15,444 bases of DNA, taken from positions 1 to 15,444 of the forward strand of contig JAUJMB010000023.1 in assembly GCA_030447045.1 (NCBI GenBank). Direction: 5' to 3'. Numbering within the stretch: the first letter of the stretch is position 1; the number at the start of each line of letters is the position of its first letter. Source of the stretch: Rubrobacteraceae bacterium (GTDB taxonomy: Bacteria > Actinomycetota > Rubrobacteria > Rubrobacterales > Rubrobacteraceae). A program made the position numbers and the translations under genes. The notes beneath the pieces were generated by a model, which saw nothing but the letters and a program-made list of their open reading frames with translations, was not told the origin of the DNA and did not search any database. Below are positions 8,494-14,905 of this stretch, piece after piece.

Positions 8494-8522
8494 AATATAT
8501 ACCCTTTAGGACCCCGACGAAA
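8494..8522 (-). promoter_or_regulatory. Candidate promoter of the tiny-peptide cluster
   Basis: On the minus strand TTTCGT (8517-8522) and TATATT (8494-8499) are 17 nt apart. The -10 match is 5 of 6 and the -35 is weak. The predicted start coincides with the GTG at 8484-8486. Confidence 0.45.
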
Positions 8523-8560
8523 CGGCAACGGTTACGCCGGGCGCCCCGAACGCGGGTCGG

Positions 8561-9028
8561 CTAGGCGGAGGCACCCATCGCAATTAACGTAAGCAGGAAC
8601 AGGAGCAAGAAGGCCGCCAGGATGAGCAGCTTCAAGGCCATTATGGCGAACGTGATCCAGGTCCAGACCCTGGCCAGGCGCGACGAATCTCTGGCACCGA
8701 CGTAGTTACCCCCCGCCACCTTGCCGTTGACCTGCGCCCCGTAAACGATGGCGACGATTCCCGTAATGACACCTGGAACGGTCAAGAAGGGCGGTGCAAA
8801 AGAGAGAAAACAGACTAGGGTCAGCAAGGCGGCTTGCACGAGGTAGTTGGGGATGTTGGGGACGGGTGCGCCCGGACCGATTGCCGACCCGCCGGAGAGG
8901 CCGGCGCTCCCGGTGCTCAGGGGCGGCACCTCGACGCTCAGGGTCTGTATCTTCCGCATCTCGGCACCGCAGTTCACGCGGTAGGAGGTGCCCTCCTCGT
9001 TTCGGGTGCCACAATTCGAACAGAACAA
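8561..9028 (-). CDS. Zinc-ribbon / CD225 (dispanin-like) membrane protein
   Basis: A 155-aa protein with an N-terminal zinc-ribbon-like segment (residues 2-22), a Ser/Gly/Pro linker and two membrane helices (about 62-98 and 122-150) with the intervening loop of CD225/dispanin domains (VYGAQVNGKVAGGNYVGARDSSRLAR). The ribbon has C3, C6 and C20, but the expected third cysteine at position 17 is arginine (codon CGC, one transition from TGC), so metal binding may be impaired. The TTG start at 9026-9028 is supported by the GGAGGGAGGGAG tract upstream. Bacterial proteins of this architecture are common in actinobacteria but functionally uncharacterised. It lies between the groEL terminator and the tiny-peptide cluster. 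Confidence 0.75.
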   Translation of the reverse strand: MFCSNCGTRNEEGTSYRVNCGAEMRKIQTLSVEVPPLSTGSAGLSGGSAIGPGAPVPNIPNYLVQAALLTLVCFLSFAPPFLTVPGVITGIVAIVYGAQVNGKVAGGNYVGARDSSRLARVWTWITFAIMALKLLILAAFLLLFLLTLIAMGASA

Positions 9029-9114
9029 CGGGTGCGCTCCCTCCCTCCGACGATCAAGAACGCCGACGGGCGGCCCGTTATGCGGGATGGGCGCCCCGGC
9101 CCGCGACCCGCACG

Positions 9115-9143
9115 AAAAAGCGGCGCCCCCGGAGGGGCGCCGC
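9115..9143 (-). terminator. Rho-independent terminator of groEL
   Basis: GCGGCGCCCC (9120-9129) and GGGGCGCCGC (9134-9143) form a 10-bp stem with a 4-nt loop. It is followed on the minus strand by TTTTTC and lies 25 nt past the groEL stop. Confidence 0.9.
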
Positions 9144-9168
9144 CTGAAGAGTTCCCGGTGGGGGAACC

Positions 9169-10791
9169 TTACATCATGCCGCCCATGCCGCCGGCGGGCA
9201 TGGCCGGGGCGTCCTCCTCGGGCTCGGCGATGATCACGTCGGTGGTGACGATGAGCGAGCCGATGGAGGCGGCGTTCTGCAACGCGCTCCTGGTGACCAT
9301 GGCCGGGTCGATGACGCCGGCCTGCACGAGGTCCTCGTACTCGCCGGTCAGGGCGTTGAAGCCCAGGGAATCGGCCTGGTTGCGGACCTTGTCCACGACG
9401 ATGGAGCCGTCGGCGCCGGCGTTGTAGGCGATCTGACGGATCGGCTCCTCAAGGGCCCGGTGCACGATGCGCGCGCCGGTCCTCTCGTCGCCCTCCAGCG
9501 TCTCCACGAGCTGGCCGACCGGGTCCTGCGCCTTGAGCAGGGCCACGCCGCCGCCGGGGACGATGCCCTCTTCGAGGGCCGCCCGGGTCGCCGAAAGGGC
9601 GTCCTCCACGCGGTGCTTGCGCTCCTTGAGCTCCGTCTCGGTCGCCGCGCCCACCTTGATGACGGCGACGCCACCGGCGAGCTTGGCGAGACGCTCCTGG
9701 AGCTTCTCGCGGTCGAAGTCCGAGTCGGTGGTCTCGATCTCGGAGCGGATCTGAGAGATCCTGCCCTTGATCCGGTCCACATCACCCGCGCCGTCCACGA
9801 TAACCGTGTTGTCCTTGGTGATGACCACGCGGCGGGCGTTGCCGAGCTGGTTGAGCTGGGTGTTCTCCAGCTTGAGGCCGAGCTCCTCGGTGATGACCTC
9901 GCCGCCGGTGAGGATCGCGATGTCCTCGAGCATCCTCTTGCGCCTGTCGCCGAAGCCGGGGGCCTTGACCGCGGCGGCGTTGAACGTGCCGCGCAGCTTG
10001 TTGACGATCAGGGTGGCAAGCGCCTCGCCCTCGACGTCCTCGGAGACGATGAGGAGCGGGCGGTTGGACTGCATCACCTGGTTGAGGATCGGGAGCACGT
10101 CCTGGACGTTGCCGATCTTCTGGTTGGCTATAAGGATGAACGGGTCGTCGAGGACGGCCTCCATCCTCTCCTGGTCCGTCACGAAGTACGGAGAGAGGTA
10201 GCCCTTGTCGAACTGCATGCCCTCGGTGAACTCGAGGTCCATCCCGAAGGTCTGGCCCTCCTCGACGTTCACCACGCCGTCCTTGCCGACCTTGTCGATG
10301 GCGTCGGCGATGACATTGCCGATCTCGTCCGAGCGGGCGGAAATCGCACCGACCCGCGAGATCTCATCGCGGCCCGAGATCTCCTGGGACTGGCCCTGGA
10401 CGGCCTCGACGGCGGCGGCGACGGCCTTGTCGATGCCGCTGCGCAGGATCACCGGGTTCGCGCCGGCGGCCACGTTCTTGAGGCCCTCGCGCACGATGGT
10501 CTGGGCGAGAACGGTCGCCGTGGTCGTCCCGTCGCCCGCCACGTCGTTGGTCTTGGTAGCGACTTCCTTGACGAGCTGGGCGCCCTGGTTCTCGAAGATG
10601 TCCTCGAGCTCGATCTCCCTGGCGATGGTTACGCCGTCGTTGGTGATCGTCGGCGAGCCGAACTTCTTGTCGAGAACGACGTACTGGCCCTTCGGGCCGA
10701 GCGTGATCTTGACCGCCTCGGCGAGCTTGTTGACCCCCGCCTCCAGCGCCCGACGCGCCTCGGTATGGAACCTTAGCTCTTTGTGCGCCAC
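9169..10791 (-). CDS. groEL: 60-kDa chaperonin GroEL
   Basis: A full-length 540-aa chaperonin subunit that forms the double-ring ATP-driven folding chamber in the cytosol. Visible motifs are LGPKG at 31-35, the nucleotide-binding GDGTTTAT at 86-93, PGGGVALL near 413-420, and the C-terminal PAGGMGGMM tail that lines the cavity floor. The GGM tail is the type carried by the main housekeeping chaperonin of actinobacteria, not the His-rich-tailed paralogue. The GTG start (10789-10791) has AGGAGG six nt upstream. It is monocistronic: a CIRCE operator and strong promoter lie ahead, and a U-tract terminator lies behind. No groES is adjacent, so its co-chaperonin must be encoded elsewhere. Confidence 0.98.
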   Translation of the reverse strand: MAHKELRFHTEARRALEAGVNKLAEAVKITLGPKGQYVVLDKKFGSPTITNDGVTIAREIELEDIFENQGAQLVKEVATKTNDVAGDGTTTATVLAQTIVREGLKNVAAGANPVILRSGIDKAVAAAVEAVQGQSQEISGRDEISRVGAISARSDEIGNVIADAIDKVGKDGVVNVEEGQTFGMDLEFTEGMQFDKGYLSPYFVTDQERMEAVLDDPFILIANQKIGNVQDVLPILNQVMQSNRPLLIVSEDVEGEALATLIVNKLRGTFNAAAVKAPGFGDRRKRMLEDIAILTGGEVITEELGLKLENTQLNQLGNARRVVITKDNTVIVDGAGDVDRIKGRISQIRSEIETTDSDFDREKLQERLAKLAGGVAVIKVGAATETELKERKHRVEDALSATRAALEEGIVPGGGVALLKAQDPVGQLVETLEGDERTGARIVHRALEEPIRQIAYNAGADGSIVVDKVRNQADSLGFNALTGEYEDLVQAGVIDPAMVTRSALQNAASIGSLIVTTDVIIAEPEEDAPAMPAGGMGGMM

Positions 10792-10842
10792 TGCATGCCT
10801 CCTCTGCTAGACTACGCGACAAGCGTTTCCTATCCTGCGTTC

Positions 10843-10865
10843 GGCACTCTCACCTTGCGAGTGCC
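10843..10865. promoter_or_regulatory. CIRCE element (HrcA operator)
   Basis: GGCACTC (10843-10849), nine bases, GAGTGCC (10859-10865). This keeps the GCACTC-N9-GAGTGC core of the HrcA-binding CIRCE site. It begins nine nt downstream of the groEL -10 box, so bound HrcA would cover the transcription start and repress until heat shock. Confidence 0.9.
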
Positions 10866-10874
10866 AGCGACGAG

Positions 10875-10903
10875 AGTATATTCCTGGGCGGGGTACAATT
10901 CAA
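10875..10903 (-). promoter_or_regulatory. Vegetative promoter of groEL
   Basis: On the minus strand TTGAAT (10898-10903) and TATACT (10875-10880) are exactly 17 nt apart, a strong sigma-70-type promoter just upstream of CIRCE. Confidence 0.8.
10894..10899 (+). promoter_or_regulatory. -10 box of the divergent zinc-ribbon gene
   Basis: TACAAT ends six nt before the GTG start at 10906, the spacing expected for a leaderless transcript. It overlaps the groEL -35 hexamer on the other strand. No good -35 is visible. Confidence 0.5.
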
Positions 10904-10905
10904 CG

Positions 10906-11151
10906 GTGGGCGTCTTCAGAACAGACAGGATTCCGAGCCTCAGCAGGATCCCGGCCGAGCTCGGCCGGGAGGGGCGCGCCTGCGACCGCTGCGGCCACCA
11001 GACGGAGCACATCCTCTACAGGGTCCCGAAGAAGCTCGCGTTTCTGTACCTCAAGGATCACCCGAACAACGTGCAGGCGACCTGCGTGGAGTGCGCCCGG
11101 AGCACGGTGCTGACCGGCGAGGACCGCGAGCGGGTGCTCGGCCCTCGATAG
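10906..11151 (+). CDS. Small zinc-ribbon protein, function unknown
   Basis: An 81-aa protein and the only confident plus-strand gene here. Two knuckles, CDRCG (C26, C29) and CVEC (C60, C63), make a plausible four-cysteine zinc site. Between them is HILYRVPKKLAFLYLKDHP, which could form strands of a small ribbon. The frame is open back to 10783, but that part lies over the groEL control region, so I choose the GTG at 10906. It has no ribosome binding site but a TACAAT six nt upstream, suggesting leaderless translation. It occupies the place between tsaD and groEL where many actinobacteria have groES. I do not recognise the family; a nucleic-acid-binding or redox-sensing ribbon is possible. Confidence 0.75.
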   Translation: MGVFRTDRIPSLSRIPAELGREGRACDRCGHQTEHILYRVPKKLAFLYLKDHPNNVQATCVECARSTVLTGEDRERVLGPR

Positions 11152-11235
11152 AGCGCGGGTGTTGGGTCACAGCGGTCAGCTCCCTTGGTCCGCGCAGAAG
11201 CTATGCGGCGTTCGTCGATGCCGGGGCGGTTCTCC

Positions 11236-11256
11236 GGGCGGGTTTGAAACCCGCCC
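11236..11256. repeat. Dispersed intergenic palindrome, copy 2
   Basis: The 21-nt core is identical to copy 1: GGGCGGGTTT, G, AAACCCGCCC, here continuing CCTAC to 11260. It lies in the 233-nt gap (11152-11384) between the convergent zinc-ribbon and peptidase genes. I see no other gene or U-tract terminator in that gap, so the palindrome may itself act as a two-way transcript end. Confidence 0.75.
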
Positions 11257-11384
11257 CTACGGGTGGATTGGGAACGCTACGTGTCCTGTTCGGGTGCCTC
11301 GCCGGATGGGGTCTCTTGTCGCGGCGGACGGCTTGAATCGCCGCTGTCGTTCTTCGCGTCGTGCTGGCCGCGTGTCTCCGGTTC

Positions 11385-12773
11385 TCAGGCGGCGCTCGGG
11401 TGAGGCGACTCTGTTGGGCTGGACGGCCCTCCCGTAGAGCGGTCGTATTGAGAGTCCGTCGGGTTGGGCTTCGACGGGTCCTCTTCCGGTAGGTCGTTGT
11501 TCGGCGGGTCGTTTTCGGGTGGTTCTGGGGTGGGTCGGGGCCGCTGATCGTCGCCGGTGTCGGGGGACGTCGTTCCCTGAGGGTCCTTGTCCGGGCGGTC
11601 GTGCTTCGGCGGTTCGGGCCGGTCTTCGTTGGGGCGTTTGGAGGGGGGTTCGTTATGGGCTTTCTTCGGGCTGTTGGGAGTGGACGGTTTCTTGGTGGAG
11701 GCGTTCTCGCCGCGGTCGGTCTGCCGGGTTTTGCGGTCCGGACTCGAGTCTTTGGTGGTATCGAGGTCCGGGCTCAGGTTGGGATTTTCGGGGGCGGGCC
11801 AGGCGCCGTCGTGGGTGGATGGGGTCGGCGGTCCGGTTCTCGGGGCCTCGCAGAAGCGGGCTTCCGAGTCGCCGGTAACGGCGCCGCCGTTCGATTTGAT
11901 CCACTCCAGCAGCGGGTACGGGTTCATGGCGCCCGAGGGGGCGTCCTCCCTGCCGCCGGTGCCGTCGTACCAGCCGAGGTGGAGGTGGGGCGGGAAGAGG
12001 CCGCTGGTGCCGGGTGGGCCCTGTCCGGTGTCGCCGGCGTAGCCTACGACCTGCCCGGCGCTGACCCTGGTTCCGATGCGGAGAGGGCTCTTCCGCTCCA
12101 GGTGGGCGTAGTAGAAGAGGTCGCCGGCCTCGACGGGTCCCATGGAGTAGTCGGCCCTGACCATCACCGCGTGGCCGCCCAAGGTGTTCCACCCGTCGGC
12201 GTCGGAGCCCTCGACCGGCACGACGGTGCCGTCCGTTATGGCGTACTCGGGGACGCCGGAGGGGGTCATGAGGTCGGTGCCCTCGTGGCCGCCCTGCGTG
12301 CGGGGCGCCCCCCAGGTGTCCTCGTAGGAGAAGAAGTACCGCCGCTCCAGCGGGAAGACGATCCTGCCCCCCTGCGGGGCGCCGCGCAGGTCGCCGCAGA
12401 CCGGCCCGGAGCCCACGGGTGTATCGGGGCCCGCCGGGCGGTAGAAGACCGGCGGCTCGGACGCGGGTTCTGCCGTGGCCTTCTCCCCAACGGGACGCCG
12501 CTGCTCGTTCTTTTCGGGGACCGTTCGGGGCCGGGGTTCGGCGCCGGCGTCCATCCGGAGGGCGTCTTCGCTGAGGTCTTCGAGGGCGGAGAGTTGGCCC
12601 TCCGTCCGCGGCGTGGCAGGGGGCTCCTCGGGTCCCTCCCGTGCCAGGAACATGGCGTCGGGCACCCGCGCCGCCAGAGATCGGGCCTCGGCCCCGCCGT
12701 CGCGGACGAGGGCCGCGAGCACGGTCAGGACGAGGAAGAGGCAGGCGAGCCTCAACCAGCCGAGCCGACGCAC
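11385..12773 (-). CDS. M23-family metallopeptidase, exported, with disordered C-terminal tail
   Basis: A 462-aa protein. Residues 7-23 form a hydrophobic export signal or anchor after two arginines. A Pro/Glu-rich spacer leads to a peptidase M23 (LytM/lysostaphin-like) domain at about 135-295, with zinc-site residues H163 and D167 in GGHEGTDLMTP, H224 in YYAHL, and H263/H265 in PPHLHLGWYD. The family cuts peptidoglycan cross-links, or is catalytically dead and activates amidases; here the ligands are intact. C126 and C308 flank the domain and could form a disulfide. The last ~150 residues are Pro/Asp/Lys/Ser/Thr-rich and probably disordered, perhaps a wall spacer. The GTG at 12771-12773 has AAGGAGG five nt upstream. 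It lies 117 nt behind tsaD. Confidence 0.88.
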   Translation of the reverse strand: MRRLGWLRLACLFLVLTVLAALVRDGGAEARSLAARVPDAMFLAREGPEEPPATPRTEGQLSALEDLSEDALRMDAGAEPRPRTVPEKNEQRRPVGEKATAEPASEPPVFYRPAGPDTPVGSGPVCGDLRGAPQGGRIVFPLERRYFFSYEDTWGAPRTQGGHEGTDLMTPSGVPEYAITDGTVVPVEGSDADGWNTLGGHAVMVRADYSMGPVEAGDLFYYAHLERKSPLRIGTRVSAGQVVGYAGDTGQGPPGTSGLFPPHLHLGWYDGTGGREDAPSGAMNPYPLLEWIKSNGGAVTGDSEARFCEAPRTGPPTPSTHDGAWPAPENPNLSPDLDTTKDSSPDRKTRQTDRGENASTKKPSTPNSPKKAHNEPPSKRPNEDRPEPPKHDRPDKDPQGTTSPDTGDDQRPRPTPEPPENDPPNNDLPEEDPSKPNPTDSQYDRSTGGPSSPTESPHPSAA

Positions 12774-12862
12774 CCATCCCTCCTTCCCGATCCTCGGCCA
12801 GAACGGGGTTCACTCTCACAGATCGCCCCCCACCCGTCAAGGACTTGGGCTCGCGGATCCGT

Positions 12863-12882
12863 GGGCGGGTCTCGAGCCCGCC
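12863..12882. repeat. Dispersed intergenic palindrome, degenerate copy 3
   Basis: GGGCGGG, then TCTCGAG, then CCCGCC: the same GC-rich outer arms as copies 1 and 2 with a different centre. It is followed by GGCGGCCCCTAC, whose CTA is the complement of the tsaD stop codon (12891-12893). Copy 2 likewise continues into CCCCTAC. Confidence 0.55.
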
Positions 12883-12890
12883 GGCGGCCC

Positions 12891-13877
12891 CTACACGCTC
12901 CTTGCGTTGAGGCCCAGGTAGTCGGGGAAAGGCACGGCCTCCGAGAGCGGGGCGGCGGCCCCGATCATGGCCGCGTTGTCCGTGCACAGCCCGGGCGGCG
13001 GGACCACGAGCCGGAGCCCGCGGCGACCGCACTCCTCGCCCAGCGTGCTTCGCAGGAGGCCGTTGGCGGCCACACCCCCGGCGACGACCACCGTCTCGGC
13101 TCCGCGCGCCTCGGCGGCGCGCAGGAGCTTGCGGGTGAGCGCCTCGACGACGGCACGCTCGTAGGACGCCGCCAGGTGCGGGAGCTCGCGGCGTGATTCC
13201 TCCTCGTCCAGCGCCTTCAGCTTGTAGAGGAGGCTCGTCTTCAGGCCGGAGAAGCTGAAGTCCAGGTTGTCCCTGTTCTTGAGGCCGACGGGGAAGTCGT
13301 GGCGGGTCGGGTCGCCGCCCTCGGCGGCCCTGGAGATCTCAGGGCCCCCGGGGAAGCCGAGGCCCAGCATCCTGGCGCCCTTGTCCAGGGCCTCGCCCGC
13401 CGCATCGTCCAGCGTCTCGCCGAGGAGGCGCATGCCGCCGGCTTCCACCGAGTAGAGGGCGGTGTGGCCGCCGGAGGCGATCAGGGCGACGAAAGGCGGC
13501 TCTAGGTCCGGTTCCGCCAGGTAGGCCGCCGCGACGTGCCCCTCCAGGTGGTCCACCGGGATCAGCGGCAGCCGGCGCGCGTAGGCCAGCCCCTTCGCCG
13601 CCGAGACCCCGACCAGAAGGGCACCTATGAGGCCGGGCCTCACCGTCACGGCCACGCCCGTCACGTCGTCGAGGCCGACGCCCGCGTCGCCGAGCGCCTT
13701 CCCGATCACCCCGTCCATCCGTTCGAGGTGGGCGCGGGAGGCGACCTCGGGGACCACGCCGCCGTAGCGGGCGTGCTCCGTCTGGGTGTGGACCACGTTC
13801 GAGAGCGCCCTTCGGCCGTCGGGCTCGACGACCGCGGCGCAGGTGTCGTCGCAGGAGGTCTCGATGGCGAGGATCAT
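12891..13877 (-). CDS. tsaD: tRNA N6-adenosine threonylcarbamoyltransferase TsaD
   Basis: A 328-aa enzyme of the ASKHA fold that, with TsaB and TsaE, transfers threonylcarbamoyl to A37 of ANN-decoding tRNAs (t6A). The N-terminal ILAIETSCDDTCAAVV, the metal ligands H110 and H114 in HLEGH, the SGGHT loop (135-139), FSFSGLKT (208-214) and the metal-binding D300 in CTDNAAMIG are all present. One oddity: the usual GPGL loop reads RPGL (R80), replacing a normally conserved glycine. The ATG at 13875-13877 has no ribosome binding site, but TATAAC ends six nt upstream, so the transcript is probably leaderless. The M23 peptidase follows on the same strand. Confidence 0.96.
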   Translation of the reverse strand: MILAIETSCDDTCAAVVEPDGRRALSNVVHTQTEHARYGGVVPEVASRAHLERMDGVIGKALGDAGVGLDDVTGVAVTVRPGLIGALLVGVSAAKGLAYARRLPLIPVDHLEGHVAAAYLAEPDLEPPFVALIASGGHTALYSVEAGGMRLLGETLDDAAGEALDKGARMLGLGFPGGPEISRAAEGGDPTRHDFPVGLKNRDNLDFSFSGLKTSLLYKLKALDEEESRRELPHLAASYERAVVEALTRKLLRAAEARGAETVVVAGGVAANGLLRSTLGEECGRRGLRLVVPPPGLCTDNAAMIGAAAPLSEAVPFPDYLGLNARSV

Positions 13878-13883
13878 GGTCGG

Positions 13884-13889
13884 GTTATA
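13884..13889 (-). promoter_or_regulatory. -10 box of tsaD (leaderless configuration)
   Basis: TATAAC on the minus strand is followed by six nt and then the tsaD ATG. The -35 region is not recognisable. Of the wider 280-nt gap (13878-14157), the remaining contents are the 18-bp palindrome and two terminator-like hairpins listed separately. Confidence 0.5.
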
Positions 13890-14026
13890 GCATCCCAGGT
13901 CGCGCGTTCGTCCCGGTTCGGGTCAGCCGCGCAGACCGCCTGTTTATCCTGCCTTACAAGATGTTGTGGTGGCCTCTTGCCGATGTTGATGCCCATCGGC
14001 GGATCGGGGCGCCTCCGAAACCCATT

Positions 14027-14044
14027 TATTCAGGATCCTGAATA
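14027..14044. promoter_or_regulatory. Perfect 18-bp palindrome, putative operator
   Basis: TATTCAGGATCCTGAATA is perfectly self-complementary with no central spacer. It lies 150 nt upstream of tsaD and downstream of the secreted-protein terminator, in non-coding DNA that is locally AT-rich. The form suits a dimeric regulator, whose identity I cannot assign. Confidence 0.5.
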
Positions 14045-14101
14045 CGGACGTCGGGGAACAACCCTTCCACGCCCTCGGGTGAACAAGGCTGTGGAAGAAG
14101 A

Positions 14102-14132
14102 GGCCGGAGCTCCCGCCTGGGGAGCTCCGGCC
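14102..14132 (-). terminator. Terminator hairpin of the secreted-protein gene
   Basis: GGCCGGAGCTCCC (14102-14114) and GGGAGCTCCGGCC (14120-14132) form a perfect 13-bp stem with a 5-nt loop. On the minus strand it is followed by TCTTCTTCC, a moderate U-rich tail. Confidence 0.75.
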
Positions 14133-14134
14133 GA

Positions 14135-14161
14135 CTAGAGCCGACGCTGTGCCGGCTCTAG
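14135..14161 (-). terminator. Second hairpin overlapping the stop codon of the secreted-protein gene
   Basis: CTAGAGCCG (14135-14143) and CGGCTCTAG (14153-14161) pair over 9 bp around a 9-nt loop. The stop codon at 14158-14160 is inside the stem. With 14102-14132 it makes a tandem double hairpin. Confidence 0.5.
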
Positions 14162-14691
14162 CAGCCCACCTTGGGGTTGAAGTCGGCGAAGAGGCCGGCG
14201 GGGTTGGCCTGCCACACCCACGCGTGCAGGTCGTAGTGGACCGGCATCCCCGGCTCGTGGCCCGCCATCGGGCCGTTGAACGGAACGCCGAAGAGGTCCG
14301 GCCTGTCTTCGTCCGTGGAGAGGTCCTGGTCGGCGTCCGCCACGAGGTACTCCACCGCCACGAGCTTGAGCCCGCCGTTATTCTTCGGGGCGTAGAGCAG
14401 CACCTCGGGCTTCAGGGGATCGACCGAGCGGTCGCCGATAAGGGCGGGGTTGACGTAGTGGTAGCCCATGCCGCCCACCCCCGGCACCGCGACGCAGTGC
14501 TCCGCGGGCTGGTAGCCGTCGGCCAAGGCGTTGCTCACCTTGTGGTACTCGGCGGTCGCCCGGCGGACCTGGGCCAACCCCTTGTTCACGTCGGTGTCGG
14601 TGTTGCCGGACACGGCCAAAGCCGACCCCGCCATGGCCATCGATACCGCCGCGAGGGCCGCTACGGTCAACAACAGAATGATGCGCCTCAC
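14158..14691 (-). CDS. Secreted protein of unknown function with HYDLHxWxW motif
   Basis: A 177-aa exported protein. The start is GTG at 14689-14691 (RRIILLLTVAALAAVSMAMA follows), eight nt after AAAGGAGG; a longer frame to 14745 would place that ribosome binding site inside the gene. The signal peptide probably ends near ALA before VSGNTDTD. The mature part has a short helix-forming region, then a compact domain with conserved-looking blocks MGYHYVNPALIGD, PLKPEVLLYAPKN, VEYLVADADQD, GHEPGMP and HYDLHAWVWQANPAG, and ends KVGC. The many His/Asp/Trp residues suggest a metal- or ligand-binding site. I recall similar hypothetical proteins in other actinobacteria but no assigned function. C67 and the terminal C177 could be linked. 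Confidence 0.75.
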   Translation of the reverse strand: MRRIILLLTVAALAAVSMAMAGSALAVSGNTDTDVNKGLAQVRRATAEYHKVSNALADGYQPAEHCVAVPGVGGMGYHYVNPALIGDRSVDPLKPEVLLYAPKNNGGLKLVAVEYLVADADQDLSTDEDRPDLFGVPFNGPMAGHEPGMPVHYDLHAWVWQANPAGLFADFNPKVGC

Positions 14692-14868
14692 GGACGCCAC
14701 CTCCTTTACGGGGGCGGGACACGCTGGCCCCACCGCCTTAGCCAACGCGTAAAAGCATCACACGAGGCGAGCGTAAGGCGCATCCCCCATATAGGCTATC
14801 TTTCGAACCTTTCTCTAGGCGAACTTCTTAGAACCCCCTACAGGCGAAGTGCGCAGGACACCCCTTCC

Positions 14869-14904
14869 ACGTGGTTGGGTGGGCAGGGACTACACCCGCC
14901 ACGT
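14869..14904 (-). terminator. Hairpin after the 14906-15280 gene
   Basis: ACGTGG-TT-GGGTG (14869-14881) pairs with CACCC-G-CCACGT (14893-14904) across a small internal bulge. It begins one nt past the stop codon. No U-tract follows. The rest of 14692-14868 holds the ribosome binding site of the next gene, a pair of CGAAC direct repeats (14804, 14820) and a CTATAT box at 14789-14794. I see no gene there. Confidence 0.4.
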
Positions 14905-14905
14905 T

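Noticed and set aside
8301..8592. Plus-strand ORFs across the tiny-peptide region
   Set aside because: They run antisense to the peptide genes, are rich in Q/H/D/N or P/R/S without motifs, and lack ribosome binding sites, unlike the minus-strand micro-ORFs.
9460..10776. 438-codon plus-strand open frame opposite groEL
   Set aside because: Shadow of the groEL reading frame. It is rich in repeated L/V/D/G without motifs and has no ribosome binding site or promoter.
11091..11437. Two overlapping plus-strand ORFs after the zinc-ribbon gene
   Set aside because: They cover the second palindrome copy and the peptidase 3' end, have no ribosome binding site, and show no protein-like composition.
11601..13196. 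531-codon plus-strand open frame spanning the peptidase and part of tsaD
   Set aside because: It crosses two real minus-strand genes and the gap between them. Its G/V/R-rich translation mirrors the skewed composition of the peptidase tail.
13536..14138. 200-codon plus-strand ORF opposite tsaD and into the gap
   Set aside because: Antisense to the conserved part of tsaD and extends through the palindrome and terminator hairpin. No domain seen.
14102..14161. Tandem inverted repeats considered as an attachment site or insertion-sequence end
   Set aside because: No integrase, transposase or flanking target duplication is nearby; position directly after a stop codon fits a terminator better.
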